6,487 bases of DNA, from assembly GCA_031261865.1 (NCBI GenBank), contig JAISIV010000115.1:1-6487 (forward strand), written 5' to 3'. Of this stretch, positions 1 through 5,406 are shown piece by piece; position 1 is the stretch's first letter, and each line of letters starts with the position of its first letter. A program made the position numbers and the translations under genes. Under the pieces are notes generated by a model. That model saw only the letters and a program-made list of their open reading frames with translations. It did no database searches and was not told where the DNA came from. The DNA comes from Lactobacillaceae bacterium. GTDB taxonomy: Bacteria; Bacillota; Bacilli; Lactobacillales; Lactobacillaceae.

Positions 1-52
1 ACAAGAATCATTACATCTATTAGGTACTACTAAAAGAAAAGGATGGGGTGTA

Positions 53-1159
53 ATGCCTGCTTTATTAGTAGCTGGAATGTCTACAGCTGCTACTTTTATA
101 GAGCAGTTGTTTGATAGTAGGAATAAGAGTAAAAAGAAGGGCAAGGCAAGTAATAAAGCTAACGCTAGTTCTAAGGTAAAGACTAAAACCAAACCAATAG
201 CAGCATCAACTGCAAAAAAGACAACTACGCAAAAACTAACCAAATCGCAAAAACAATTAGCTAAAGTATTGGGTGGAGAAGAGTTCGGTTTCAATCCTAA
301 AGAAGCTAATATGATTGCGACTCTAGAATCTAAAATAGCTAAAGCTTATCCAACCTATGGAAAACAACAAGTCGCTTATATGACTAGTCTGTTGATTAGT
401 AAGGCGACTAAGGAATATCGTGGAGACGGGTCTTATGGTAATGCAGCTAAAAATATTCCTTCAAGCCTTGTACATCCTGGTTCATTCATTGATAAGTGGC
501 CAAATACTTCCGGTAGCTTAAGCAGGGCATTTGATATGTTTATTCTCCTTGGAGGGAAAACCCAACAAAAAATTCTAATCAAAAAACTCGATCTTCCAGA
601 TAATTTTTTTGAGGAAGCAGGGCAACTTGATAATCAACACAAAGAGGGCAAAGCAGGCTCGGTCGATTTAACTCACATGATGGCAACGCTGGCAACTATG
701 CAAAAAAAGCTTCCTAACCTTGCTCGGATAACAACTCCAATAGTTTACCAAGCTTCTTCGAGCCAACTTGCAGGTTGGTTGGGCGATGTGACTAATGCGG
801 TTGTTTCAGCCAACTGGGATACAAGAGATTATAAGTCAGATTTAGATGCGGTTAACATTTATTATCGCTTAAAGGAAAATTCAGATAAAACACAAACTCA
901 AGTAATGAGTGAGTATTATGCTTCGGTAACCACTAAAAGCAGAGCAGCTGAGTTTTTGAAGAATGTCCCAGAAAAAGAAATTATTTCCACTGTTAATAGG
1001 GCTGAGCATAAGACGAAATATACAGAGGTTTCTCAAGGCCCTTATGGCAGGACCGCTATTGCTACAATCCCTAATGACGATTTTTTTGATATGGGAGAGT
1101 CCGCGCAGAAGTTCCTCACGAAACTTTACGCTGACGCAGGTCGCAAAAAAAGTTGGTAA
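53..1159 (+). CDS. Putative secreted polymorphic-toxin/effector-like protein, possibly 5'-partial
   Basis: I do not recognise this 368-aa protein with certainty. A mildly hydrophobic N-terminus (residues 1-20) is followed by a Lys/Ser/Thr/Ala-rich low-complexity linker (about 22-66) and then a folded-looking domain (about 70-368). Conserved-looking acidic and aromatic positions are the DLTHMMATL stretch (D205, H208), AGWLGD (W242, D245) and SDLDAVNIYY (D263, D265, N268). A hydrophobic piece plus Lys-rich linker in front of a C-terminal domain, with a tiny two-TM gene starting 2 bases later, recalls Gram-positive polymorphic toxins of the LXG/type VII kind. An Asp-dependent cell-envelope target is conceivable but unproven. 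The ATG at 53 has AAAGGA (38-43) nine bases upstream, so it may be a real start. However, the same frame is open to the window edge (codons from base 2 read QESLHLLGTTKRKGWGV), so this may be the C-terminal part of a longer protein with its N-terminal secretion domain outside the window. Gene call is firm; function is tentative. Confidence 0.6.
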   Translation: MPALLVAGMSTAATFIEQLFDSRNKSKKKGKASNKANASSKVKTKTKPIAASTAKKTTTQKLTKSQKQLAKVLGGEEFGFNPKEANMIATLESKIAKAYPTYGKQQVAYMTSLLISKATKEYRGDGSYGNAAKNIPSSLVHPGSFIDKWPNTSGSLSRAFDMFILLGGKTQQKILIKKLDLPDNFFEEAGQLDNQHKEGKAGSVDLTHMMATLATMQKKLPNLARITTPIVYQASSSQLAGWLGDVTNAVVSANWDTRDYKSDLDAVNIYYRLKENSDKTQTQVMSEYYASVTTKSRAAEFLKNVPEKEIISTVNRAEHKTKYTEVSQGPYGRTAIATIPNDDFFDMGESAQKFLTKLYADAGRKKSW

Positions 1160-1161
1160 TC

Positions 1162-1419
1162 ATGGCTCTTGAATATTTTTTCCCCTACTTCATTAAAGGC
1201 AGTGGTGGATTTTTATTTTATACTTTAGTTGCTTCAGTGATATTTTCGCCCTTCCTTTGGTTTCAGGAAAGTGAACTTAAAGAAAAAAATACACACCTTT
1301 CAAAGGAAAATCATTTTTACAGAGTCCTCTTTAGATTATTAATGATTACGATTCCTCTAACCGCAGTGATATGGGTCTATTTATCATTATTATTTGAGAC
1401 TGTTCATGTTTATCACTGA
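1162..1419 (+). CDS. Small two-TM membrane protein, candidate immunity protein
   Basis: This is an 85-aa protein if translation starts at ATG 1162. An in-frame TTG at 1153, overlapping the upstream stop, would add three residues. The ATG is preferred because it lies only two bases after the upstream TAA and suits translational coupling; no strong Shine-Dalgarno is visible. There are two hydrophobic segments (about residues 15-34 and 57-78) joined by a charged loop (ESELKEKNTHLSKEN), so it is probably a membrane hairpin with the loop in the cytoplasm. Small hydrophobic proteins encoded directly after a toxin-like gene commonly protect the producer, and a membrane location would suit a toxin acting on the envelope. 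This role comes from position and topology, not from a recognised family. It could instead be an accessory membrane protein. Confidence 0.6.
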   Translation: MALEYFFPYFIKGSGGFLFYTLVASVIFSPFLWFQESELKEKNTHLSKENHFYRVLFRLLMITIPLTAVIWVYLSLLFETVHVYH

Positions 1420-1434
1420 TATGGTGCATTGTAT

Positions 1435-1448
1435 GAACATCGATGTTC
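1435..1448. repeat. 14-bp perfect palindrome GAACATCGATGTTC
   Basis: The palindrome lies 15 bases after the stop of the 85-aa gene. Allowing one bulged base (C1449), pairing extends to T1434-A1450 and A1433-T1451. No T-tract follows, so it is not a normal terminator. It looks like a dimeric regulator site, but its six-base centre does not fit the Gram-positive LexA box (GAAC-N4-GTTC). Function unknown. Confidence 0.4.
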
Positions 1449-1569
1449 CATGAAAAGTCTCCGGGAATTTTTGGCTGAAAATTGTGCTTATCTTTTTAGA
1501 TGTTCAACGATTTTAAATTTATTTAGTCCAATAAACCGAAATGAAGAAAGACATCTTACATGAAAAGTC
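1449..1569 (+). repeat. Pair of CATGAAAAGTC direct repeats 110 bases apart
   Basis: Copies are at 1449-1459 and 1559-1569. Both are followed by a C-rich step (TCCGGG or CCCC) and then GAATTTTT within about 20 bases, so the similarity extends imperfectly beyond the 11-bp core. They may be remnants of a duplication, ends of a small element, or regulator sites. Nothing in between codes for a recognisable protein. Confidence 0.35.
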
Positions 1570-1714
1570 CCCATTTCTGAATTTTTAAAGTTTGACCAAC
1601 CCAAATCTTAGTCGTTGCCGTTACTTTGTGCTAGCTGACACGAAGACTTGACCTAACTTTTTACGAACATGCACTACAACAAAGCTTTAAAACTCTAAAA
1701 ACGGAGGAGAAAGA

Positions 1715-1957
1715 ATGATAAACAATTTTTTAATTCTTATCTACTGGAAATTAGGTCTACATGGATTAGCTTTTAATACATTCTTTCTTTTGTTTTTTCT
1801 ATATGTTTTCATGTCATTTAAGATTCAAGGGGAAAATATTAAACTCAAAAACGTTAAGGTTATTTTTCCGAAATTTAGGAAAGTAGTTTTTTATTGGGGC
1901 ATGTATGACCTAATAATTATTTTTGGTTTTCTCGCAAGTGCGTTAAAGTTGGTTTGA
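1715..1957 (+). CDS. Small two-TM membrane protein, possible orphan immunity protein
   Basis: This 80-aa protein starts at ATG 1715 behind a strong GGAGG (1703-1707) at a good distance, so it is very likely translated. Hydrophobic segments at about residues 16-35 and 56-78 flank a basic loop containing several Lys/Arg (KIQGENIKLKNVKV, then PKFRK), which predicts a membrane hairpin with the loop inside. Size, topology and a shared G-x-x-G-x-x-F pattern in the first segment resemble the 85-aa protein encoded at 1162-1419. It could therefore be an additional, unlinked immunity gene of the kind found downstream of polymorphic toxins. The similarity is judged by eye and is weak; no family was recognised. 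It has no partner gene immediately beside it. Confidence 0.6.
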   Translation: MINNFLILIYWKLGLHGLAFNTFFLLFFLYVFMSFKIQGENIKLKNVKVIFPKFRKVVFYWGMYDLIIIFGFLASALKLV

Positions 1958-2000
1958 CCATTGTTCCGGTTCTTGCCAAAATAAGATAAAAGTGCGTTAA
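1936..2000 (+). repeat. Direct repeat AAGTGCGTTAA
   Basis: An 11-base sequence occurs at 1936-1946, inside the last codons of the 80-aa gene, and again at 1990-2000, where it forms the left part of an inverted repeat. Starts are 54 bases apart. The core TGCGTTAAT at 1993-2001 is one mismatch from the TACGTTAAT repeat known for plantaricin response regulators, but the spacing does not match that system. Possible regulator binding sites. Confidence 0.35.
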
Positions 2001-2013
2001 TGAAGTTAACGCA
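1993..2013. promoter_or_regulatory. Inverted repeat TGCGTTAA-TGAAG-TTAACGCA (operator-like)
   Basis: A perfect 8-bp stem (1993-2000 with 2006-2013) encloses a five-base loop. The sequence after it (ATTCTGATTT) is a poor T-tract, so a terminator for the 80-aa gene is possible but weak. The right arm overlaps a plausible -35 (TTAACG, 2006-2011) placed 18 bases before TATAGA (2030-2035), which fits an operator controlling transcription of the 25-codon ORF and the ABC operon. Confidence 0.45.
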
Positions 2014-2035
2014 ATTCTGATTTACGAAGTATAGA
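2006..2035 (+). promoter_or_regulatory. Possible promoter for leader ORF and ABC operon
   Basis: TTAACG (2006-2011) and TATAGA (2030-2035) are separated by 18 bases, each matching four of six consensus positions. An alternative pair is TTGCCA (1973-1978) with GTTAAT (1996-2001) at 17 bases. Either would place the 25-codon ORF at 2068 in the 5' leader. This is a weak prediction supported mainly by position. Confidence 0.3.
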
Positions 2036-2067
2036 ACTGTGAAATAAATTATCTGGAGGCATCGCAT

Positions 2068-2145
2068 ATGTTTGTAGTAAAGAATAATGATGTACTTAAT
2101 GAAATATTTTCGGTTTTCGTGGATTCAATCTCGATTAATCATTAA
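2068..2145 (+). CDS. 25-aa small ORF / candidate leader peptide
   Basis: ATG 2068 is preceded by GGAGG (2055-2059) with an eight-base spacer, a better ribosome site than that of the ATPase gene. The product begins MFVVKNNDVL and ends SISINH. It is mildly hydrophobic, acidic rather than basic, has no Cys and no Gly-Gly leader motif, and is not an obvious signal peptide, so an ordinary bacteriocin or SHP-type pheromone is unlikely. Placed between a possible promoter and a terminator-like hairpin in front of an exporter operon, it fits a regulatory leader peptide whose translation senses ribosome stalling. It could also be a small functional peptide or a fossil gene start. The strong ribosome site is visible; the role is inferred. 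Confidence 0.45.
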   Translation: MFVVKNNDVLNEIFSVFVDSISINH

Positions 2146-2168
2146 TAACATCCGTAACCTTTAGAATC

Positions 2169-2203
2169 AAAATCTAGTGTTTTACCGAAGGCACAGATTT
2201 TTT
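2169..2203 (+). terminator. Terminator-like hairpin / possible attenuator before ABC operon
   Basis: AAAATCT-A-GTG (2169-2179) pairs with CACAGATTTT (2192-2201), ten base pairs with one bulged A (2176), and the right arm runs into TTTTTT (2198-2203). The loop holds ACCGAA (2184-2189), complementary to TTCGGT (2109-2114) inside the 25-codon ORF, so an alternative fold linking the leader ORF to the hairpin is possible. It lies about 24 bases after the leader ORF stop and 68 before the ATPase start. It could be a plain terminator or an attenuator. Confidence 0.45.
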
Positions 2204-2245
2204 AAGGATGAATTTAATAACAATTTATAAAACTAATTATTACCC

Positions 2246-2282
2246 GCTTCAAGCAAGAGAGGTTATTTTCTATGCTTGAAGT
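2246..2282 (+). promoter_or_regulatory. Hairpin sequestering the ATPase start codon
   Basis: CTTCAAGCA (2247-2255) is exactly complementary to TGCTTGAAG (2273-2281), with a further G-U pair at 2246/2282. The 17-base loop (2256-2272) contains the ribosome site GAGAGG (2257-2262), and the stem takes up the U and G of the start codon plus codons 2-4. A nine-pair stem at this place should limit initiation unless opened, which suggests translational control. The DNA palindrome could alternatively bind a regulator. Confidence 0.5.
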
Positions 2283-3018
2283 TAAACATTTAAAGAAATC
2301 GTTTAAGGATTTCAAAGCTGTAAAAGATGTTTCTTTTACGATTGATGATGGACAAATTGTCGGTCTCGTTGGACCAAATGGAGCCGGTAAAACAACCACA
2401 ATTAAAATGATTTCTGGTTTTATTCAACCCGATGCTGGCCAAATTTTAGTCAACAATTCCGATTTGTCTAAAAACCAAAAACTCCAACGCAACGAGGTTG
2501 CCACTGTTCTCGGTGGTGAACTGGGTTTTTATATGAAGGCAACCGCTTATGAAAATCTCAATTTGTTTGCCAATCTTTTCGGAATCAAAAGACAACTTCG
2601 AAAAGACGCCGTAATATCGGCCCTTGAACAGGTCAATTTAGCGCAGTATCAAAATACAAAAGTAGGCGGTTTTTCAAGAGGTATGAGACAAAGACTTCAT
2701 ATTGCTCGAGCACTTCTTAAGAACTCGCAAATTCTTTTGCTAGATGAAGTTACTAGTGGTTTAGATCCAGAATCGGCACTTGAAACGAGAACTCTGATTA
2801 AAGACCTAGCCGCTCAAGGAAAATCAATTCTTTTAACTTCTCACATCTTGACTGAAATTGAGTATTTAGCTGATAAAGTTTATTTAATCGGTGCTGGAGA
2901 AATCAAGTACGCTGGTTCAATCAAAGAAATAGTAGAAATATCTGGCGTTAAAAAAATTAATCGTCCAGCAACACTCGAGGAATCTTATTTGGTTCTAGCA
3001 GAGGAGTTGTCTCGATGA
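2272..3018 (+). CDS. ABC exporter ATP-binding protein
   Basis: This 248-aa nucleotide-binding subunit is of usual single-domain length and would power the two permeases encoded next. Walker A GPNGAGKT lies at residues 34-41, the signature FSRGMRQRL at 134-142, Walker B ILLLDE at 154-159 with catalytic E159, the D-loop SGLDP at 162-166 and the H-loop TSH at 189-191. The Q-loop position reads VLGGELGFY (79-87) with no obvious Gln, and the signature is SRGM rather than SGGQ; both are typical of the CcmA/NatA/DrrA-like branch serving ABC-2 exporters. The start ATG 2272 has GAGAGG nine bases upstream and precedes the usual LEVKHLKKSF start of the fold. The stop overlaps the next start (ATGA). Substrate cannot be read from sequence; drug, peptide or lipid export are all possible. 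Expression may depend on the leader hairpins upstream. Confidence 0.93.
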   Translation: MLEVKHLKKSFKDFKAVKDVSFTIDDGQIVGLVGPNGAGKTTTIKMISGFIQPDAGQILVNNSDLSKNQKLQRNEVATVLGGELGFYMKATAYENLNLFANLFGIKRQLRKDAVISALEQVNLAQYQNTKVGGFSRGMRQRLHIARALLKNSQILLLDEVTSGLDPESALETRTLIKDLAAQGKSILLTSHILTEIEYLADKVYLIGAGEIKYAGSIKEIVEISGVKKINRPATLEESYLVLAEELSR

Positions 3019-3743
3019 TAATTGATTATTTTTCTGCTATTGCTTTACAATTCAAATTATTTTTGAGTAACAGCTACTTTGTAGTGTTATTACTAACTTC
3101 AACAACAAGCACTCTTCTGATTTTGTATTTATACGGTTATCGTTACGGATTCACTGGCAACGAATGGCTCACTGCTTCAATTGTTGGAATGTGGGCCAGT
3201 TCGACCAGTGTTGCTGGAATTATTAATTTTCAAAAGTATCAAGGAGTTATGCCTTACTTAATGGATGGTTCTAGAAGTAAGTTTTTAACTTTTACTACAT
3301 TCATTTTTTCGCCAATAATATTTGGACTCACGGCTTTTCCACTTTCATTTTTATTGGCCGTGATTTTAAGAATGCCGACGGAATTAAATATTGGATCTTT
3401 AATTTTTGGCATCTTATTATTATTCTTCTCGTTGTTGCCTATTGATTTATTAATCGCAGGGTTTTTCGCAATGACGCCAAGAGCTTTAATCTATGAACCG
3501 ATATTAATGGTACCCGTATTAATTGCTTCAAACTTATTTGAACTTCCAGCAAAATTTTCAGGAATTACGCAAACTTTATCTTGGATAATCCCAACCAGCT
3601 ATCCTGTGAATTTGATTTTAGGTCACGGCACGTCTGGAATGAATTTAGGTATCTGGTTTGTCCAATTGATAGCTTGGGGATTAATATCGTATTTTGTTCT
3701 CCAGAAATTTATTTCCATCACTCAAAAGGAGGGATTCGCTTAA
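3015..3743 (+). CDS. ABC-2 type permease subunit 1
   Basis: This 242-aa integral membrane protein is the first of two different permease subunits. It has six hydrophobic segments at about residues 22-40, 52-70, 94-117, 127-150, 160-178 and 210-230, and a PTSYPVN motif (193-199) just before the last segment, as is common in ABC-2 permeases. Its ATG lies inside the ATPase stop (ATGA overlap), so the two are translationally coupled and should form one complex. With the second permease it probably makes a heterodimeric channel in the cytoplasmic membrane that exports an unknown substrate. Family assignment rests on topology and operon position; sequence alone gives no substrate. Confidence 0.85.
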   Translation: MIIDYFSAIALQFKLFLSNSYFVVLLLTSTTSTLLILYLYGYRYGFTGNEWLTASIVGMWASSTSVAGIINFQKYQGVMPYLMDGSRSKFLTFTTFIFSPIIFGLTAFPLSFLLAVILRMPTELNIGSLIFGILLLFFSLLPIDLLIAGFFAMTPRALIYEPILMVPVLIASNLFELPAKFSGITQTLSWIIPTSYPVNLILGHGTSGMNLGIWFVQLIAWGLISYFVLQKFISITQKEGFA

Positions 3744-4423
3744 TGGTGAAAACCACTTTAAAAACTCTCCCTTATTTTGATAACGTTGGGACAATTCTAG
3801 TTACTTTTCTACTAGAACCCGTTTTCCAAATACTATTTCTGACTTTATTGTCAGGTGGTAATTTTTCAACCAACAGCGTTACCGGAATGATTATGCTTGG
3901 GGCCGCTTCAATGACTGTTGTAACCGTTTCATCTTTATTTGTAACGGATCAAGATCTTGGCATCGATGTGATTGCACTTAAAGAAAGTTCTGGACAAATT
4001 AAGTACTGGATTACTAAAATTATCGTTGGTATTCTTATGTCGCTTCTTTCCAACTTGCCAATTCTTTTAGTTTTCCAACTATTTTTTTCTAAGTTCTCAG
4101 TTGTGACCTACGGCCAATTGATAATAGTAATGTTGGTTTCAGGGATCGTTGGTTTCACCAGTGCTGTAGTTTCTTGGACGAGGAATAATCCTTACTTTTT
4201 GACCAACTTAGTTTTAGGAAGTTTAACAGTGCTGTCTGGAGCATTGATATCAATTAACCATTATCCATTTTGGTTAAAAAGTTTGACTTACCTCTTACCT
4301 TATAACCAAGTGTTCAATCAAATAGTTTTTGGACAATCCGTATTGTGGATTGCCATTCTACAAATTTTGTTGTGGTTAATCATTGGCTTAGTGTTTTACC
4401 AATATCGAAAATCACGTTTGTGA
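3743..4423 (+). CDS. ABC-2 type permease subunit 2
   Basis: This 226-aa protein starts at ATG 3743, which shares one base with the previous stop (TAATG) and has AAGGAGGG (3726-3733) about nine bases upstream. The frame is open further back to 3581, but that part lies inside permease 1 and has no ribosome site. Six hydrophobic segments lie at about residues 17-36, 46-66, 90-112, 122-145, 152-171 and 200-219. A DQDLGIDVIALKES stretch (69-82) lies after the second segment, where ABC-2 permeases carry their coupling helix, and LPYNQVF (185-191) parallels the PTSYPVN motif of permease 1. The last ten residues (VFYQYRKSRL) and the following terminator are repeated in damaged form 971 bp downstream, showing that this gene end was once duplicated. 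Confidence 0.85.
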   Translation: MVKTTLKTLPYFDNVGTILVTFLLEPVFQILFLTLLSGGNFSTNSVTGMIMLGAASMTVVTVSSLFVTDQDLGIDVIALKESSGQIKYWITKIIVGILMSLLSNLPILLVFQLFFSKFSVVTYGQLIIVMLVSGIVGFTSAVVSWTRNNPYFLTNLVLGSLTVLSGALISINHYPFWLKSLTYLLPYNQVFNQIVFGQSVLWIAILQILLWLIIGLVFYQYRKSRL

Positions 4424-4435
4424 TATCCGGCGAAT

Positions 4436-4460
4436 AGGCATTTTGAAATGCCTCTTTTTT
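4436..4460 (+). terminator. Intrinsic terminator of the ABC operon
   Basis: AGGCATT (4436-4442) pairs with AATGCCT (4447-4453), leaving a four-base TTGA loop, and is followed by C and six Ts (4455-4460). It lies 12 bases after the permease 2 stop. A diverged copy lies at 5407-5431. Confidence 0.85.
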
Positions 4461-4467
4461 GTATCGA

Positions 4468-4495
4468 TTGAATCTTTAAATTCCGGTGAGATAAT
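4468..4495 (+). promoter_or_regulatory. Duplicated extended -10 promoter (left copy)
   Basis: TTGAAT (4468-4473), a 16-base spacer and TGAGATAAT (extended -10, hexamer 4490-4495) match the promoter in front of the oxidoreductase. Transcription would begin near 4502. Since no full gene follows there, it may now drive the 220-aa membrane protein gene at 4632 through a 5' leader of about 130 bases. Confidence 0.5.
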
Positions 4496-4501
4496 GGCGT
4501 T

Positions 4502-4552
4502 ATGACATATAAGCAGAAGTCATGTAGCGGATGAATCCCGAAACTGCTGTTT
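4502..4552 (+). pseudogene. Possible relic of an oxidoreductase gene start
   Basis: The ATG at 4502 sits where the oxidoreductase ATG sits in the right repeat copy, but the frame stops after ten codons (MTYKQKSCSG). Blocks AGCG, ATG, AATC and CTGCTG occur in the same order, and at nearly the same distance from the ATG, as in the intact gene (TGGSDGIGSAA coding region). This suggests a decayed copy of its 5' end. Similarity beyond the first four bases is patchy and could partly be chance. Confidence 0.35.
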
Positions 4553-4577
4553 TTATTTTTATTTATCTCAATAGATG

Positions 4578-5335
4578 GTTGACAATGTTGAATTTAAAAA
4601 ACTGACTGTCACTAAGTGAATAAGGAAAAGAATGAAAAAAGACAAGAAATTAATTGATATCTCAAAAGCAGAACCTTATAATCCTGAAATGATTGTTGGC
4701 CAGGTTAAATACTACTTAGCAGCTACGATTATCAGCGTTTTACTGGGGCTTTGGATTGCCTATGTATATTCACCTGTTCCATTTCGATTAATCAAAAATA
4801 GTTACTTTCTTTTTATGGGATTCGATGTAGTGATGTTGCTTTTAAATCTTATTGAGTTTTTCAGAATGACAAGAAATAAAATATCAGGCTTCTCGTATTG
4901 GATGTTTTTCTCACGTAATATGGTGATGGTCTCGGCTCTGGAATTTTATTGGATATTGGAACTCCCCAGAACATTCATTCAGGTGCTGATGGGGTATGGA
5001 ATCGTCATGTTAATCTACATTATCTTTAGTGGGGTTGGCGCGATTATTACAAAGATTTCAAAAATTTGCGGTTTATTGTATTTGATTCCAATGTTTTCTT
5101 TGCCTGTACTTGGAGTTATCGGAATGATTGTTTTCGATGACACTTTTTTAGGCCACCTAGGATTGTTGTTTGTATTTGGTATGGGTGGTTTCTTAGCGGC
5201 TATGGAGTTTATACGAGTAATTGCTACTGAGCGAGAAATTAAAGATGAAATCGATAGTAATAAAATCCAAAAAATAACGGATCAAAAAGCCTAGTACAAA
5301 CCTCCGTTGACAATGGTTTTGGTGTTGAGACTGTC
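4578..5335 (+). repeat. Short repeats flanking the 220-aa gene
   Basis: GTTGACAATG occurs at 4578-4587 and 5306-5315, and each is followed 17 to 14 bases later by GACTGTC (4604-4610 and 5329-5335). The pairs lie just outside the 220-aa gene on both sides, inside the larger repeats. They may mark a second duplication boundary around this gene, or be a coincidence of short AT-rich sequence. Confidence 0.3.
4632..5294 (+). CDS. Six-TM membrane protein of unknown function
   Basis: This 220-aa protein starts at ATG 4632 with AAGGA (4622-4626) five bases upstream. A charged N-terminal tail (residues 1-25) is followed by six hydrophobic segments at about 27-47, 58-77, 88-108, 113-138, 145-168 and 174-197, and a hydrophilic C-terminus rich in Glu, Lys and Asp (198-220) that probably lies in the cytoplasm. 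No transporter, enzyme or sensor motif was recognised, and no function is proposed. A TTGACA (4579-4584) lies upstream without a clear -10. The gene is the only one between the two copies of the 115-bp repeat, with a promoter copy before it and a terminator copy after it, so it appears to be a self-contained later addition separating permease 2 from the oxidoreductase. Confidence 0.8.
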   Translation: MKKDKKLIDISKAEPYNPEMIVGQVKYYLAATIISVLLGLWIAYVYSPVPFRLIKNSYFLFMGFDVVMLLLNLIEFFRMTRNKISGFSYWMFFSRNMVMVSALEFYWILELPRTFIQVLMGYGIVMLIYIIFSGVGAIITKISKICGLLYLIPMFSLPVLGVIGMIVFDDTFLGHLGLLFVFGMGGFLAAMEFIRVIATEREIKDEIDSNKIQKITDQKA

Positions 5336-5361
5336 GTGAAGCATCAGTTATAAATTAGAGT

Positions 5362-5394
5362 TGGTTTTATCGATATTGAAAATCACGATTGTAG
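5362..5394 (+). pseudogene. Remnant of permease 2 C-terminus
   Basis: Read in the permease frame this gives WFYRY, stop, KSRL, stop, against VFYQYRKSRL-stop at the end of the intact gene at 4391-4423. The CGA Arg codon has become TGA. No convincing permease similarity is seen upstream of about 5360, so only the gene tip survives, carried by the 115-bp repeat. Confidence 0.7.
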
Positions 5395-5406
5395 TATTAA
5401 GCGAAT

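Larger units (their letters stand above)
1420..1714. other. Non-coding gap with short repeats
   Basis: No convincing gene is seen on either strand in this 295-base stretch. It contains a 14-bp palindrome (1435-1448), two copies of CATGAAAAGTC exactly 110 bases apart (1449-1459 and 1559-1569), and several TTGACC-like -35 candidates (for example 1648-1653) without a matching -10. An ATG at 1541 opens only 15 codons and has no ribosome site. The stretch could be a decayed gene or the promoter region of the next small gene. Confidence 0.5.
4391..4505 (+). repeat. Left copy of 115-bp direct repeat
   Basis: This aligns with 5362-5476 at a constant 971-bp offset, apart from one insertion and one deletion inside the terminator stem. 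The part at 4461-4505 matches 5432-5476 at 42 of 45 bases. It spans the last permease codons, the terminator, a TTGAAT/GATAAT promoter and an ATG. In this copy the permease is intact, but the gene after the ATG is not. Confidence 0.85.

Noticed and set aside
963..1172. 69-codon plus-strand ORF
   Set aside because: It lies inside the toxin-like gene in another frame, has no ribosome site and an unconvincing composition.
1435..1448. SOS (LexA) operator
   Set aside because: The half-sites GAAC and GTTC are separated by six bases, not the four needed for the Gram-positive LexA box.
1541..1588. 15-codon ORF in the gap before the 80-aa gene
   Set aside because: It has no ribosome site and no recognisable peptide features.
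2068..2145. 25-aa ORF as a bacteriocin or pheromone precursor
   Set aside because: There is no Gly-Gly leader, no Cys and no basic hydrophobic export signal, so a regulatory leader peptide is more plausible.
2214..2399. 61-codon minus-strand ORF
   Set aside because: It is antisense to the ATPase start and Walker A region and is an overlap artefact of that conserved sequence.
3581..3742. Longer N-terminus for permease 2 starting at 3581
   Set aside because: The extra 54 codons overlap permease 1 in another frame. ATG 3743 has a strong AAGGAGGG and gives the normal permease length.
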